From Synoicihabitans lomoniglobus (GTDB taxonomy: Bacteria > Verrucomicrobiota > Verrucomicrobiia > Opitutales > Opitutaceae): a stretch of 64,000 nucleotides of DNA. Positions within the stretch are counted from its first letter, which is position 1; each line of letters begins with the position of its first letter. Below the pieces are notes generated by a model. That model did not search any database and was not told the origin of the DNA. It saw only the letters and a list, made by a program, of their open reading frames with translations. A program made the translations under genes and the position numbers. The stretch lies in assembly GCF_029023725.1 (NCBI RefSeq), contig NZ_CP119075.1, positions 4,831,501 through 4,895,500 on the forward strand. The letters run 5' to 3'. Below, in pieces: positions 1-7,110 of the stretch.

Positions 1-1461
1 ACCCCTTGGTTTTTCGCCAGCGACGCCTTCATCCAATACGACCTGCCACAATCCGCCACCTACGCCGACGGCACGCTCACCGTTACCCTGCCCGTATCCG
101 AATTCTATGACGGCGACGGCGACCGCCTCGTCGGCGTGCTGCGCCAGGATGGCAGCTGGACCAGCGGTCAAAACCTCCCCGGCATCGCCATCGACGCGGT
201 CTTCGGCGCCGCGCCCATCGGCATGGTGGCAGGTCCCGCAGCGACCGATGCCCCGGCCACCAGTTCGGTCAACCTACTCGGCACGCTCGCCCTCGCCTTC
301 ATCGGCGGACTCATCCTCAATCTCATGCCCTGCGTCTTCCCGGTGCTGGGCATCAAGATCCTCGGCTTCGTCAACCAAGCGGGCTCCGATCGCCGTAAAG
401 TTGCCCTGCACGGCTGGGTCTTTACCCTCGGGGTGCTCGCCTCGTTCTGGTCGCTCGCGGGACTACTCGCCGTATTGCGCGCCGGTGGTGACAACCTCGG
501 CTGGGGTTTCCAGCTCCAGTCCGCACCCTTCGTCTTCGTGCTCGCCGCCGTCATGCTCATCTTTGCCATGGCGATGAGTGGCGTCTTCGAATTTGGCCTG
601 AGCGCCACCGGCGTCGGGGCCAAGCTCCAGTCCAAGGATGGCCTCACCGGCACCTTCTTCACCGGCGTGCTCGCCACCGTCGTGGCCACGCCCTGCAGCG
701 CCCCGTTCCTCGCGCCCGCCCTCGGTGCCGCGCTCGCCGTGCCCATCGTGGCCTCGTTTGCCATCTTCACCGCCATCGCGATCGGCCTGAGCATGCCCTA
801 CCTGCTGCTATCGCTGTTCCCCAGCGCGATCAAAATTCTCCCGCGTCCCGGCGCCTGGATGGAGACCTTCAAGCAGGCCATGGCGTTTCCGTTGTATGCA
901 ACCGTCGGATACCTCGTATGGGTGCTGGCCGGACAGACCACCGAAGGCGGCGCGCTCAACGCCATTTTCGGCCTGACCCTCATCGCCTTCGGCGTGTGGT
1001 TCTACGGCCGCTACGCCGCCGCCGGCAACAAACCCGCCCGCCGCCGCTTCGGCATCATCGCGGGACTCGTGGTGCTCGGCACCGGCGCGCTCTTCGGCTG
1101 GCCGAAACCACCCGCCCCCAACGACATTGTCTGGGAAAAATGGAGCCCCGAAGCCATCGCCGCCGCGCGGGCCGAAGGCCGCCCCGTCTACGTCGATTTC
1201 ACGGCGCGGTGGTGCGCCACCTGCCAAGCCAACAAGAAACTCGTTTTCAGCTCCGACGATGTGAAGGAAACCTTCCGCGACCAAAACGTGCTCACGCTCA
1301 AGGCCGACTGGACCAACAAAGATCCGGCCATCACGGCCGAGCTCGCCAAGTGGAACCGCAGCGCCGTCCCCTTCAACCTCGTCTACCTCCCCGGCGAATC
1401 CGACCCCACCATCCTCCCCGAGCTCCTCACCCCCAGCACCGTCCTGGAAGCGCTAAACTAA
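1..1461 (+). CDS. DsbD-like thiol:disulfide interchange protein, 5' end outside the window
   Basis: The reading frame is open from base 1, so the start lies upstream; the GTG at 136 is internal. The visible part has a short periplasmic segment, then a cytochrome-c-biogenesis (CcdA/DsbD-beta) membrane domain with about eight hydrophobic segments. These carry the family's proline-flanked cysteines (LMPCVFPVLG near base 330 and ATPCSAPFLAP near base 700). A C-terminal thioredoxin-like domain has the CxxC motif WCATC at 1210-1224. Family knowledge: DsbD passes electrons from cytoplasmic thioredoxin across the inner membrane to periplasmic thiol proteins, and the three cysteine pairs seen here are the relay. 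The N-terminal alpha domain cannot be judged. No partner gene follows. Confidence 0.9.
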   Translation, partial: TPWFFASDAFIQYDLPQSATYADGTLTVTLPVSEFYDGDGDRLVGVLRQDGSWTSGQNLPGIAIDAVFGAAPIGMVAGPAATDAPATSSVNLLGTLALAFIGGLILNLMPCVFPVLGIKILGFVNQAGSDRRKVALHGWVFTLGVLASFWSLAGLLAVLRAGGDNLGWGFQLQSAPFVFVLAAVMLIFAMAMSGVFEFGLSATGVGAKLQSKDGLTGTFFTGVLATVVATPCSAPFLAPALGAALAVPIVASFAIFTAIAIGLSMPYLLLSLFPSAIKILPRPGAWMETFKQAMAFPLYATVGYLVWVLAGQTTEGGALNAIFGLTLIAFGVWFYGRYAAAGNKPARRRFGIIAGLVVLGTGALFGWPKPPAPNDIVWEKWSPEAIAAARAEGRPVYVDFTARWCATCQANKKLVFSSDDVKETFRDQNVLTLKADWTNKDPAITAELAKWNRSAVPFNLVYLPGESDPTILPELLTPSTVLEALN

Positions 1462-1544
1462 ACCGCGCCCTCAGGGCGTTCGCTCGCGAATGCCGACACC
1501 ACCACGGGCCGAGGTCAACGGCACCAGCACCAGGTGTCCATAGG

Positions 1545-1667
1545 TCAGGGCAAGTTCAGCGCCCGCCGCAGGTCCTCGTGTTCAAATGCACTCGCCATGC
1601 GGTGAATTTCCGTCGTCCGCGCGCCAAACCGATCCGGCAAGTCTGCCCTCCTCGGCAAACCTACATA
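1545..1667 (-). pseudogene. C-terminal fragment of a gene that followed the XRE regulator
   Basis: Directly downstream of the XRE gene there is a 40-codon open frame without a start codon. It reads LPDRFGARTTEIHRMASAF and then EHEDLRRALNLP before a stop. It looks like the tail of a real protein and not a shadow frame, because it is compositionally coding-like and lies where a partner of the XRE gene would be. A comparison with nucleotidyltransferase-type (AbiEii-like) or HipA-like partners comes to mind, but the fragment is too short to assign. I infer an internal deletion removed most of the partner gene. Confidence 0.3.
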
Positions 1668-1687
1668 TCAGAATTCATGATGATTGC

Positions 1688-2008
1688 TCAGCTCCGGCTT
1701 CGCGGCATGTGCACCCGCTGGGGCAGCGCCTCGTTCGCCATGGCCTGGCCCACTGAATCGCCGGCCGGGTCCGCCACCGCGCCCAATTTTTCCAGTAAAC
1801 CCAAGGCCTGCGTCACGGCGGCATAAATGCCCATGCTCACGCCCGGATCGCCTGCCTCGATCCGCTGTAGAGTAGGACGGGAGGTGAAGGCTCGATCCGC
1901 TACCACCGCCATGGAAAGACGACGACGCCGCCGCGCATCACGCAAATCCGCCCCGAGCTGCCGCAACGTGCGACGAACCGCTGCGGATGGATGGTGAGGT
2001 GCAGGCAT
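1688..2008 (-). CDS. XRE-family helix-turn-helix regulator
   Basis: 106 aa. A Cro/CI-type HTH spans about residues 15-70 (LGADLRDARRRRRLSM...SRPTLQRIEAGDPGVS); the conserved R-x-T-x-x-R-I-E-x-G segment is the recognition-helix end. Small XRE proteins of this kind, with the GVSMGIYAAVTQALGL tail, are usually the antitoxin/regulator half of two-gene toxin modules. Here the next gene downstream is reduced to a fragment (1545-1667), so this regulator looks orphaned. The upstream region is AT-rich and has TTGACA at 2047-2042 on this strand, a plausible -35 element. DNA binding is clear; its target is unknown and autoregulation is an inference. Confidence 0.8.
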   Translation of the reverse strand: MPAPHHPSAAVRRTLRQLGADLRDARRRRRLSMAVVADRAFTSRPTLQRIEAGDPGVSMGIYAAVTQALGLLEKLGAVADPAGDSVGQAMANEALPQRVHMPRSRS

Positions 2009-2174
2009 TATGTTAGATTCACTTTACTTTATTTCCTTTAATGTCAATTGATGTTTACATTTATGAGTCAAGAGACAGAGCCCTCCCATGCCGTCCTGCC
2101 AGAAGCAATCGACCGGGAGCGGGCAATGTGACGGGCATTTCACCGCCTCCTCTATCTTTTCCATTCTCACCGCC

Positions 2175-2531
2175 ATGCCCGCCTCCTCTTCCCCCGTCGA
2201 AGTCATCGTCTCCCGCCAACTCGAAGCCTATAACCGGCAAGACGTGGACGCGTTTGTCGCCTGCTTCTCTCCCGATGTGGAGATCGTCCGTGACGGCTCC
2301 CCCGACGTGCAGCATGGCCGCGAGACCATGCGTCAAAACTACGCGGCCATGTTTGCCCGGTTCCCGCAGAACCAAGCGACAGTCACCCAGCGGATGGTCG
2401 TCGGGCAGCACGCGGTGGACGAGGAATTGGTCGAGGGTCGCGATGGTCCGCCCTTTCGCACCATCGCGGTCTACACCATCACGGCGGGCCTCATCTCCCA
2501 CGTCCGCTTTCTCAGCTGCGAAAACACGTAG
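2175..2531 (+). CDS. SnoaL-like / NTF2-fold protein
   Basis: 118 aa from the ATG at 2175. The frame is open further upstream, but the added residues are Cys/Ser/Gln-rich and unlike the family, so the ATG before PASSSPVEVIVSRQ was chosen. The order of features (Q-LEAYNRQDVDAFVACFSPDVEI near the N-terminus, then a beta-rich half ending ISHVRFL) is typical of the SnoaL-like/steroid delta-isomerase NTF2 superfamily. Members of this length range from isomerases to small binding proteins, so no substrate can be assigned. It is a single gene, with a convergent vapC gene starting its 3' end 11 bases away. Confidence 0.75.
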   Translation: MPASSSPVEVIVSRQLEAYNRQDVDAFVACFSPDVEIVRDGSPDVQHGRETMRQNYAAMFARFPQNQATVTQRMVVGQHAVDEELVEGRDGPPFRTIAVYTITAGLISHVRFLSCENT

Positions 2532-2541
2532 CTCCTCCCCG

Positions 2542-2952
2542 TCAGCGTCGCGGCACCACCAGTTTCACCTTAGGGAAATAGGTGCGATACCGCGCCACAT
2601 CTCGCGTCACCAAAGTAAATCCCGCGTGTTCGGCGTGGGCCCCGATATAGAAATCCGGCAACGGCGAGGTTTTGCTGCCGCCCGCGCGCCGGTAAGCGAG
2701 AAAGGCCCGACTGGCGCGAAAGCCCGCCTCGTAAGGCAGCGGCAACCGTTTGAAGATCCCGGGACGTAAGAAGTGGTCGACTTCGGCCGCACTTTCAAAG
2801 TGGGCCGCCAGCTCCGCATACAGGATGGGATTCAGCGGAATCGGTCCCTCGTTCCGGGCCCGGATCAACTGCTTTTGCGACCAGTCCGCCCACTCGGGAT
2901 CGTCGGTCAGAATATCCAGCAGCACGTTCGTATCGAGCAGGTAGGCCATCAA
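2542..2952 (-). CDS. vapC: VapC-type PIN-domain toxin
   Basis: 136 aa PIN-domain ribonuclease. The acidic metal-binding residues are visible: D7 in LLDTNVLLD, E47 in YAELAAHF, D100 in LPDFYIGAHA and D118 in LVTRDVARY. VapC toxins cleave specific RNAs when freed from the antitoxin. Its start overlaps the end of the upstream AbrB-like gene by 4 bases (ATGA), so the pair is translationally coupled in one operon with the antitoxin first, the usual vapBC order. The DFYIGAHA block is typical of the VapC subfamily found with AbrB-type antitoxins. Confidence 0.92.
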   Translation of the reverse strand: MMAYLLDTNVLLDILTDDPEWADWSQKQLIRARNEGPIPLNPILYAELAAHFESAAEVDHFLRPGIFKRLPLPYEAGFRASRAFLAYRRAGGSKTSPLPDFYIGAHAEHAGFTLVTRDVARYRTYFPKVKLVVPRR

Positions 2953-3176
2953 TCCTCCCCGCGCGTTAATTTCATCCGCTCATCGGTGGACATACCCTTC
3001 AAAACGCCCCGCGCTTCATTCAACCAATCCATGGTGGCATCCGACTTACGAGCCCGAGGTGTGATGACGACCTTGTCTCCCTCGACCACGAACTCGACCG
3101 CTGTGCCGGGCTTCAACCCGAACTTGTTCCGAATCCGCTGAGGAATCGTAACCTGCCCCTTGCTGGTGATGTTCAT
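2949..3176 (-). CDS. vapB: VapB-type antitoxin, AbrB/MazE DNA-binding domain
   Basis: 75 aa. Residues 1-45 form an AbrB/SpoVT swapped-hairpin domain (MNITSKGQVTIPQRIRNKFG, then LKPGTAVEFVVEGDKVVI). The C-terminal 30 residues (TMDWLNEARGVLKGMS...) would thread into the toxin. It precedes vapC with a 4-base overlap. An inverted repeat lies 8 bases upstream of the start codon and overlaps likely promoter elements, fitting conditional-cooperative autoregulation by the VapBC complex. The first 13 codons and the whole upstream region recur as an orphan copy at 6704-6924. Confidence 0.92.
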   Translation of the reverse strand: MNITSKGQVTIPQRIRNKFGLKPGTAVEFVVEGDKVVITPRARKSDATMDWLNEARGVLKGMSTDERMKLTRGED

Positions 3177-3358
3177 CTGCTAAGTAATACCTGCATCGGT
3201 ATTACCATCAAGATCCGATTCGATTCCGCGCCTCCTCGCTATCGCGCCTACTTCCCTGACGTGCAGCCCGCAAGTCCCTGATCCACGCGGATACCGAAAG
3301 CCGCTCGAACTTAGCCCCACTCCACCACGATCTACCCCAAACCCCAAAGCCCGACCCC
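3138..3358. repeat. 221-bp direct repeat, copy A
   Basis: This segment is repeated at 6704-6924 in the same orientation with about five mismatches in 221 bases. Copy A covers the first 13 codons of vapB, the vapBC operator/promoter and the repeat-derived 3' end of the truncated GAF-type gene. Both copies end in the same CCCCAAAGCC(C/A)GACCCC motif that belongs to the GGGTC repeat family seen elsewhere in the window. Confidence 0.9.
3184..3205 (-). promoter_or_regulatory. vapBC operator (inverted repeat) with overlapping promoter
   Basis: A perfect inverted repeat GTAATACC-N6-GGTATTAC sits just upstream of vapB. On the minus strand TTGATG and TATTAC, 16 bases apart, overlap it and could be -35/-10 elements. 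That leaves only about 7 bases between the -10 element and the ATG, i.e. a near-leaderless mRNA. Assignment as the VapBC operator is by position and symmetry. Confidence 0.6.
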
Positions 3359-3903
3359 TTTCTTGGCCCCCCCAACAACTCGCCGATCAGCAGCCCCAGC
3401 AAATGGAGCTTTTGGCAATCGCGGGCCGAGTAGTCGGTGTGCTTGCGATTCAGGCTGATCACCACCGCCGAGTCACCCCCCACCCCCGGGCTGAAGGCAA
3501 CTTGATGATTGGCGTCGAGATGACGGTAGGCTTCCCGGTGCAGGGGGTTGTCGCGAAAACGCGGCAGCGACTGAAAGTCGGAGATACGCCGAGGCTGGAC
3601 GCGGGAGCCTGACCATCCCACGGCCTCCAGGGCGGGGTGATGCGGCAGTAGTTGACTGATCGGTTCCACCAGCCGGGCGGTGGTGGCGAGGTAGGCGGGG
3701 GAGATTTCCATCCCAGTGAATTGCTCGTAATCGGGAGACATTTCCCCCCAACCGGCCATGTCTCCCGGCAGGCAGCAGTCGATCTCGGTGATGAAGGCCG
3801 CCGCCAACTCGGAGCGGGTCTCGGCGCGATGAAGTCGACGAACCATCCCGTTCACCTGACGTTGATCGCCACCGGTCAAATCTGGCAGACGCGGCAGCTT
3901 CAT
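3208..3903 (-). CDS. GAF-like sensor part of a LuxR-type regulator, 3' end replaced by repeat DNA
   Basis: 231 aa from the ATG at 3903, which overlaps the stop of the upstream gene (ATGA). Residues 1 to about 180 resemble the sensor half of Verrucomicrobia LuxR-type proteins (VRRLHRAETRSELAAAFITEI..., RISDFQSLPRFRDNPLHREAYR, VVISLNRKHTDYSARDCQ). The expected C-terminal LuxR HTH is absent. Instead the last ~50 residues (from GSGFGVWGRSWW) are read from the repeat that also occurs at 6704-6924. I infer that the repeat or a deletion removed the HTH and supplied a new tail, so the product may be non-functional or act only as a binding domain. It may be translationally coupled to the upstream LuxR gene. 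Confidence 0.65.
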   Translation of the reverse strand: MKLPRLPDLTGGDQRQVNGMVRRLHRAETRSELAAAFITEIDCCLPGDMAGWGEMSPDYEQFTGMEISPAYLATTARLVEPISQLLPHHPALEAVGWSGSRVQPRRISDFQSLPRFRDNPLHREAYRHLDANHQVAFSPGVGGDSAVVISLNRKHTDYSARDCQKLHLLGLLIGELLGGPRKGSGFGVWGRSWWSGAKFERLSVSAWIRDLRAARQGSRRDSEEARNRIGS

Positions 3904-4436
3904 GCGTCGGGCTGCCACAACAGTTCGGACAATCGGGAGACTCCCAGCTTTCGATAAAGGTTTTGCTGGTGCTTCTGCACAGTGCGTCGGGTGCAGCCCA
4001 GAATACCGGCGATTTCATCCGGTCGTTTTCCGGTGCGCAACCACTGCCGGACCTCCCGTTCGCGAGGCGTCAGTGGGGCGCGGATCGAGGAACGATTCGA
4101 AGCGGGAGCAGGCAGAGGCTGCCAGATCAACAGTCCCGACTCCCGGATCGCCAAATCACCGGCGGCCCGCAGGAAAGATTCCCAACGGCCGGGTGGATCG
4201 CTGGCGCACAACCCGCGTTTTTTCAGGTCCCGGATGGCGGCGGGGTTAAGCTTTATCTGTCCGCGGTCCGTCCGCCGAGCAATGGCCCATTCCAGTCCCG
4301 CCAACAACTCCAGCCAAGCGTCCCGGCGTGCCATGCAAGCCTCGGTTCGACGCAGGGTCGGAAGCAACAGGTCATGAGGAGCAACCCCACGCATGGACGT
4401 TTCAGCGGCCATGATCCTAACCTGAAAGCTCACCAA
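3900..4436 (-). CDS. LuxR-type transcriptional regulator
   Basis: 178 aa. The C-terminal ~65 residues form a LuxR/NarL HTH: LTPREREVRQWLRTGKRPDEI, then AGILGCTRRTVQKHQQNLYRKLGV. The N-terminal ~110 residues are helical (ACMARRDAWLELLAGLEWAIARRT...) and show no receiver domain, so the input is unknown. An alternative start is the Met at 4412. The stop codon overlaps the start of the GAF-like gene, so the two form an operon; a regulator with a separate small sensor partner is a possible reading. No inverted repeat marking an operator was noticed. Confidence 0.8.
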   Translation of the reverse strand: MVSFQVRIMAAETSMRGVAPHDLLLPTLRRTEACMARRDAWLELLAGLEWAIARRTDRGQIKLNPAAIRDLKKRGLCASDPPGRWESFLRAAGDLAIRESGLLIWQPLPAPASNRSSIRAPLTPREREVRQWLRTGKRPDEIAGILGCTRRTVQKHQQNLYRKLGVSRLSELLWQPDA

Positions 4437-4478
4437 GAATCGTCAATTCAGCAGTTCCAAGTCGGCGGTCTATTGGGG

Positions 4479-4817
4479 TCACTTTCCCAACAATTCGCTG
4501 GCGGCTTCAATGGCGGCCGAGAAATGAGGCAGCTTGTGGCGGCGGGCGTAGGCTTCCAAGCGCCTCACTGCGGCAGGGGAAAGTTTGACTGTTTTACGCG
4601 TCTTGCCGAGCGCGGTGCGACCGGCTCCCGCCCGCTTGCCGCCGCGGCCAACGACACGCACACGCCCACTGGCAATGGCTTCGTCGGTGACCTCGGGCTG
4701 ATCCGAGAAATCAATCTCCGCATCCGGTTTCGCGGCAAGTTTGGCCAAACGAGCCTTAGCGGCAGCGGAGAGCGGTCGGGCTTTGGCCTCGGCGAGGGTT
4801 AATTTAGTCTTGGGCAT
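4479..4817 (-). CDS. brnA: BrnA-type antitoxin
   Basis: 112 aa. Positively charged Ala/Lys-rich N-terminus, a middle segment EIDFSDQPEVTDEAIASGRV, and a C-terminal ribbon-helix-helix-like region about 74-110 (KTVKLSPAAVRRLEAYARRH). This layout fits BrnA antitoxins, which bind DNA and neutralise BrnT. It follows the BrnT gene with a 14-base overlap, the normal toxin-first order of brnTA. The N-terminal extension of about 25 residues is longer than in the shortest BrnA proteins. Confidence 0.82.
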   Translation of the reverse strand: MPKTKLTLAEAKARPLSAAAKARLAKLAAKPDAEIDFSDQPEVTDEAIASGRVRVVGRGGKRAGAGRTALGKTRKTVKLSPAAVRRLEAYARRHKLPHFSAAIEAASELLGK

Positions 4818-5076
4818 GGTAGCGTTTCCTTTCCTGTCGGCTGGCGGGGCGGGCTGAAATGATGCGGGTGACGCCGGAGCGGTCGGTGTGAGTCACGGAG
4901 ACAACCACCAGCCCGGCGACGAGACCGGTGGTGTTTTCTCGATGTTCGGTGGTGTGGCGAGAGTCGATGACCGTCAGCCGCCGAGGATCCGCAAATACCA
5001 AAGCCGCTTCGGGAAAGCTGATCCCATGCTTGGCGAGGTTTTTGGTAGCCTTGGCGGCATCCCACTCAAAAGTCAT
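4804..5076 (-). CDS. brnT: BrnT-type RNase toxin
   Basis: 90 aa from the ATG at 5076; the frame extends 9 codons upstream but the family begins at MTFEWDAAKA. The BrnT hallmark is complete: EWDAAKATKNLAKHGISFPE, then ALVFADPRRL, a HTTEHRENTTG loop, VVVSVTHTD and a C-terminal RIISARPASRQERKRY. BrnT is a RelE-fold ribonuclease that halts translation. It is the first gene of the pair and overlaps brnA. A 10-base palindrome CGTGCGCACG lies 10 bases upstream of the start (5087-5096) and may be part of the BrnA operator. Confidence 0.9.
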   Translation of the reverse strand: MTFEWDAAKATKNLAKHGISFPEAALVFADPRRLTVIDSRHTTEHRENTTGLVAGLVVVSVTHTDRSGVTRIISARPASRQERKRYHAQD

Positions 5077-5086
5077 CTTTTGATAT

Positions 5087-5096
5087 CGTGCGCACG
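5087..5096. promoter_or_regulatory. Possible brnTA operator half: palindrome CGTGCGCACG
   Basis: A perfect 10-base palindrome 10 bases upstream of brnT, followed further upstream by the related GCGCAAGCGCACA (5107-5119). The position fits an autoregulatory site. Support is symmetry and location only. Confidence 0.3.
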
Positions 5097-5302
5097 TTTT
5101 CAATCAGCGCAAGCGCACAATCCGTTTGAAAAGCACCGACCGCGGCACGCTGAATCGCCACACTTCCCTCACCCGAATCCGATCTTTGTAGCTGACCCGC
5201 ATCTGAAGCGTGGCCCGACCGGCTTGCGTCAACGCCCTCTCCGTCAGTCAAGAGTCAAACAATGTCCCGTTTTGACTGCGCACCGCAAAGATAGGAATGA
5301 TC

Positions 5303-6617
5303 GGGACATGGGTTACACAAAGTCCAGGCACATGGGTTACACTTTTGGGAGGTTGGGTTTACGGGTTGTGTTTGGCGAGGGGAACCTGATGCGGGGGAAC
5401 CATGTAGGCCGCAGGCCGGAATGGGTCCCCCGCATTGAGGGTGAGGTTGGCGAGGTGGATGTTCGCAAAGTGCAGCTCGCTCGTGCCCGCATCCGTGCGG
5501 TGGATTCCCACGGTGACTCCGGCAAACGCCTCCCCGACATGATAGCTGCGTTTGCGGTAGTTGATGAACCCGGCCTCGGTAACACGTCGACGCAGATAGT
5601 CGGCCGGGTAACGCACGGCGTTGTCGTTCTCGTTTAGGCGCCGCTGACTGGAGTGGTAAATCTCGGCCGGTTTTTGCATGTTGATGCCTTCGTGAGGACG
5701 CTCGTGGTTGTAGGTAAAGCGCCACCGGTCGAAGAGGCGTTGTTGGGCGCGTTGATTGCGTGCGCTGGGCTGCAGGGTCTCGGCTTTCAGGTCGCGGTGC
5801 ATGCGTTCGTGGGACCCATTATCCTGCGGATGCCCCGGTCGGGTGAACTCCACTTGGATGCCTTGGCTGATCCACCACACGCTCAATCGAGAGAGCCTGC
5901 CCCAGCCGTTGGAAGCGAAGGGTGAGCCGTTGTCGACGCGGATGATCTCCGGAACCCCGTGGTAGCGCATGATGTTACGACAGGCCAGGTGGGTGCCTCG
6001 GAACTGCTGATCATATCGGGCTTGGCAGCACACGACGTAGCGCGAGAACCGATCACACACCGTCAACGGATCACAGCGGATGCGATCCTGCGTCAGGAAC
6101 CAACCCTTGTAGTCGAACGTCCACACGTGGTTGGGGTGAGTCGGATCGGTCAACTCGCTGGGCCGGGGATGATAGAGTCCAGGTTTACGCCGCCGCTTCT
6201 TGATCAGGCCGTGACTCTTCAGCAACGAGGCGATCGTGCTGCGCGCCGGAGGCTGCATTATCCCGTGCTTACAGTGCAGTAGATCCTGTAGCTTCTTGGG
6301 GCCCCAACTGGGCTTGGCTTTGCGCTCCTGGAGCACCAGCTCGACTAGCTCCGTAGTCGTCTGGTGGGCACAGCCACGGGGACGACGGGACCGATCGCCC
6401 AAACCGGCGGAACCTTCCGCCGCGTAACGACGCAGCCACTTATGACCGGTCTTGCGACTGATATCAAAGTCTTCGCACAACTGCGAGACGGTAAAGCGGC
6501 CCGTAGCCGCCATGCTGATGAACTGCATCTTCTGGTCCATTGGTGACACTTCTTTCCAGGGCATACGCCCAGTTTAAGTGTAACCTATGTCCCTAGACTA
6601 TCTGTTACCTATGTCCC
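5303..6617. mobile_element. IS481-family insertion sequence, about 1315 bp
   Basis: Imperfect terminal inverted repeats of about 40 bases bound the element. The left end reads GGGACATGGGTTACAC and then, 25 bases on, a second ACATGGGTTACACTT. The right end, on the opposite strand, reads GGGACATAGGTAACAG and then ACATAGGTTACACTT. Each end thus carries two sub-repeats, probable transposase binding sites. One intact DDE transposase fills the interior on the minus strand. No target-site duplication is visible in the flanks (...AATGATC and CGGTTC...), so the element may have lost one through rearrangement. Confidence 0.88.
5359..6564 (-). CDS. IS481-family DDE transposase
   Basis: 401 aa, apparently intact. 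An N-terminal HTH (FISMAATGRFTVSQLCEDFD then ISRKTGHKWLRRYAAEG) is followed by an HTH_29/Leu-rich linker and the rve integrase core. The catalytic acidic residues are seen in WTFDYKGWF, in IIRVDNGSPF and in GSHERMHRDLK (D, D, E). Start may instead be the Met at 6540 (MDQKMQF). Transposases of this group cut and paste their own IS. It is transcribed on the same strand as the surrounding toxin-antitoxin genes and interrupts the space between brnTA and the repeat region. Confidence 0.93.
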   Translation of the reverse strand: MPWKEVSPMDQKMQFISMAATGRFTVSQLCEDFDISRKTGHKWLRRYAAEGSAGLGDRSRRPRGCAHQTTTELVELVLQERKAKPSWGPKKLQDLLHCKHGIMQPPARSTIASLLKSHGLIKKRRRKPGLYHPRPSELTDPTHPNHVWTFDYKGWFLTQDRIRCDPLTVCDRFSRYVVCCQARYDQQFRGTHLACRNIMRYHGVPEIIRVDNGSPFASNGWGRLSRLSVWWISQGIQVEFTRPGHPQDNGSHERMHRDLKAETLQPSARNQRAQQRLFDRWRFTYNHERPHEGINMQKPAEIYHSSQRRLNENDNAVRYPADYLRRRVTEAGFINYRKRSYHVGEAFAGVTVGIHRTDAGTSELHFANIHLANLTLNAGDPFRPAAYMVPPHQVPLAKHNP

Positions 6618-6640
6618 CGGTTCATACCATAAAGCATTGA

Positions 6641-6679
6641 CTCCTTTTTCGGCCTCCTTTTTCGGCCTCCTTTTTCGGC
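6641..6679. repeat. Tandem repeat, 3 x 13 bp (CTCCTTTTTCGGC)
   Basis: Three perfect copies in a row, followed by a diverged block ending GACCCCTTTTTTGCC (6688-6702). Read on the other strand the block is GGCAAAAAAGGGGTC, the same A-run plus GGGGTC form as the other arrays in this window. Confidence 0.9.
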
Positions 6680-6703
6680 CTCGGAATGACCCCTTTTTTG
6701 CCA

Positions 6704-6924
6704 CTGAGGAATCGTAACCTGCCCCTTGCTGGTGATGTTCATCTGCTAAGTAATACCAGCATCGGTATTACCATCAAGATCCGATTCGATTCCGCGCCTC
6801 CTCGCTATCGCACCTACTTCCCTGACGTGCAGCCCGTAAGTCCCTGATCCACGCGGATACCGAAAGCCGCTCGAACTTAGCCCCACTCCACCACGACCTA
6901 CCCCAAACCCCAAAGCCAGACCCC
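6704..6924. repeat. 221-bp direct repeat, copy B, with orphan vapB start and operator
   Basis: A second copy of 3138-3358. It carries 13 codons of vapB (6742-6704, minus) with no downstream gene, and the operator GTAATACC-N6-GGTATTAC at 6750-6771. It also contains the sequence that encodes the replaced tail of the GAF-like gene. The two copies flank 3.3 kb containing that gene, the LuxR gene, brnTA and the IS. Confidence 0.9.
6750..6771 (-). promoter_or_regulatory. Orphan copy of the vapBC operator/promoter
   Basis: Both 8-base arms are identical to those at 3184-3205, while the 6-base spacer differs by one base. It drives only a 13-codon vapB fragment that runs into repeat DNA. It could act as a decoy binding site for VapBC. 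Confidence 0.55.
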
Positions 6925-7110
6925 ATTTCTGGTCCCCATTTCTGGTCCAGACCCCATTTCTGGTCCAGACCCCATTTCTGGTCCCCATTTCTGGTCCCAA
7001 AGCCAGACCCCATTTCTGGTCCCCCCAAAGCCAGACCCCATTTCTGGTCCCCAAAGCCAGACCCCATTTCTGGTCCCCCATTTCTGGTCCAGACCCCATT
7101 TCTGGTCCCC
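6913..7110. repeat. Array of ten short hairpin units (CCAGACCCCATTTCTGG type)
   Basis: The core CATTTCTGGTC occurs ten times in about 190 bases, at irregular spacing of 13-28 bases. Most units are CCAGA-CCCCATT-TCTGG, so the CCAGA/TCTGG arms can pair into small hairpins. Several are separated by CCCCAAAG. The opposite strand reads GGACCAGAAATGGGGTCTGG, a variant of the GGGTC family. There are no unique spacers, so it is not a CRISPR array. Confidence 0.9.

Noticed and set aside
918..1826. 302-codon frame on the plus strand over and beyond the DsbD-like gene
   Set aside because: Arg/Pro-rich shadow in another frame with no recognisable domain.
6913..7110. Possible CRISPR array
   Set aside because: Units are 13-28 bases apart with repeated, not unique, spacers, and no cas genes are present.
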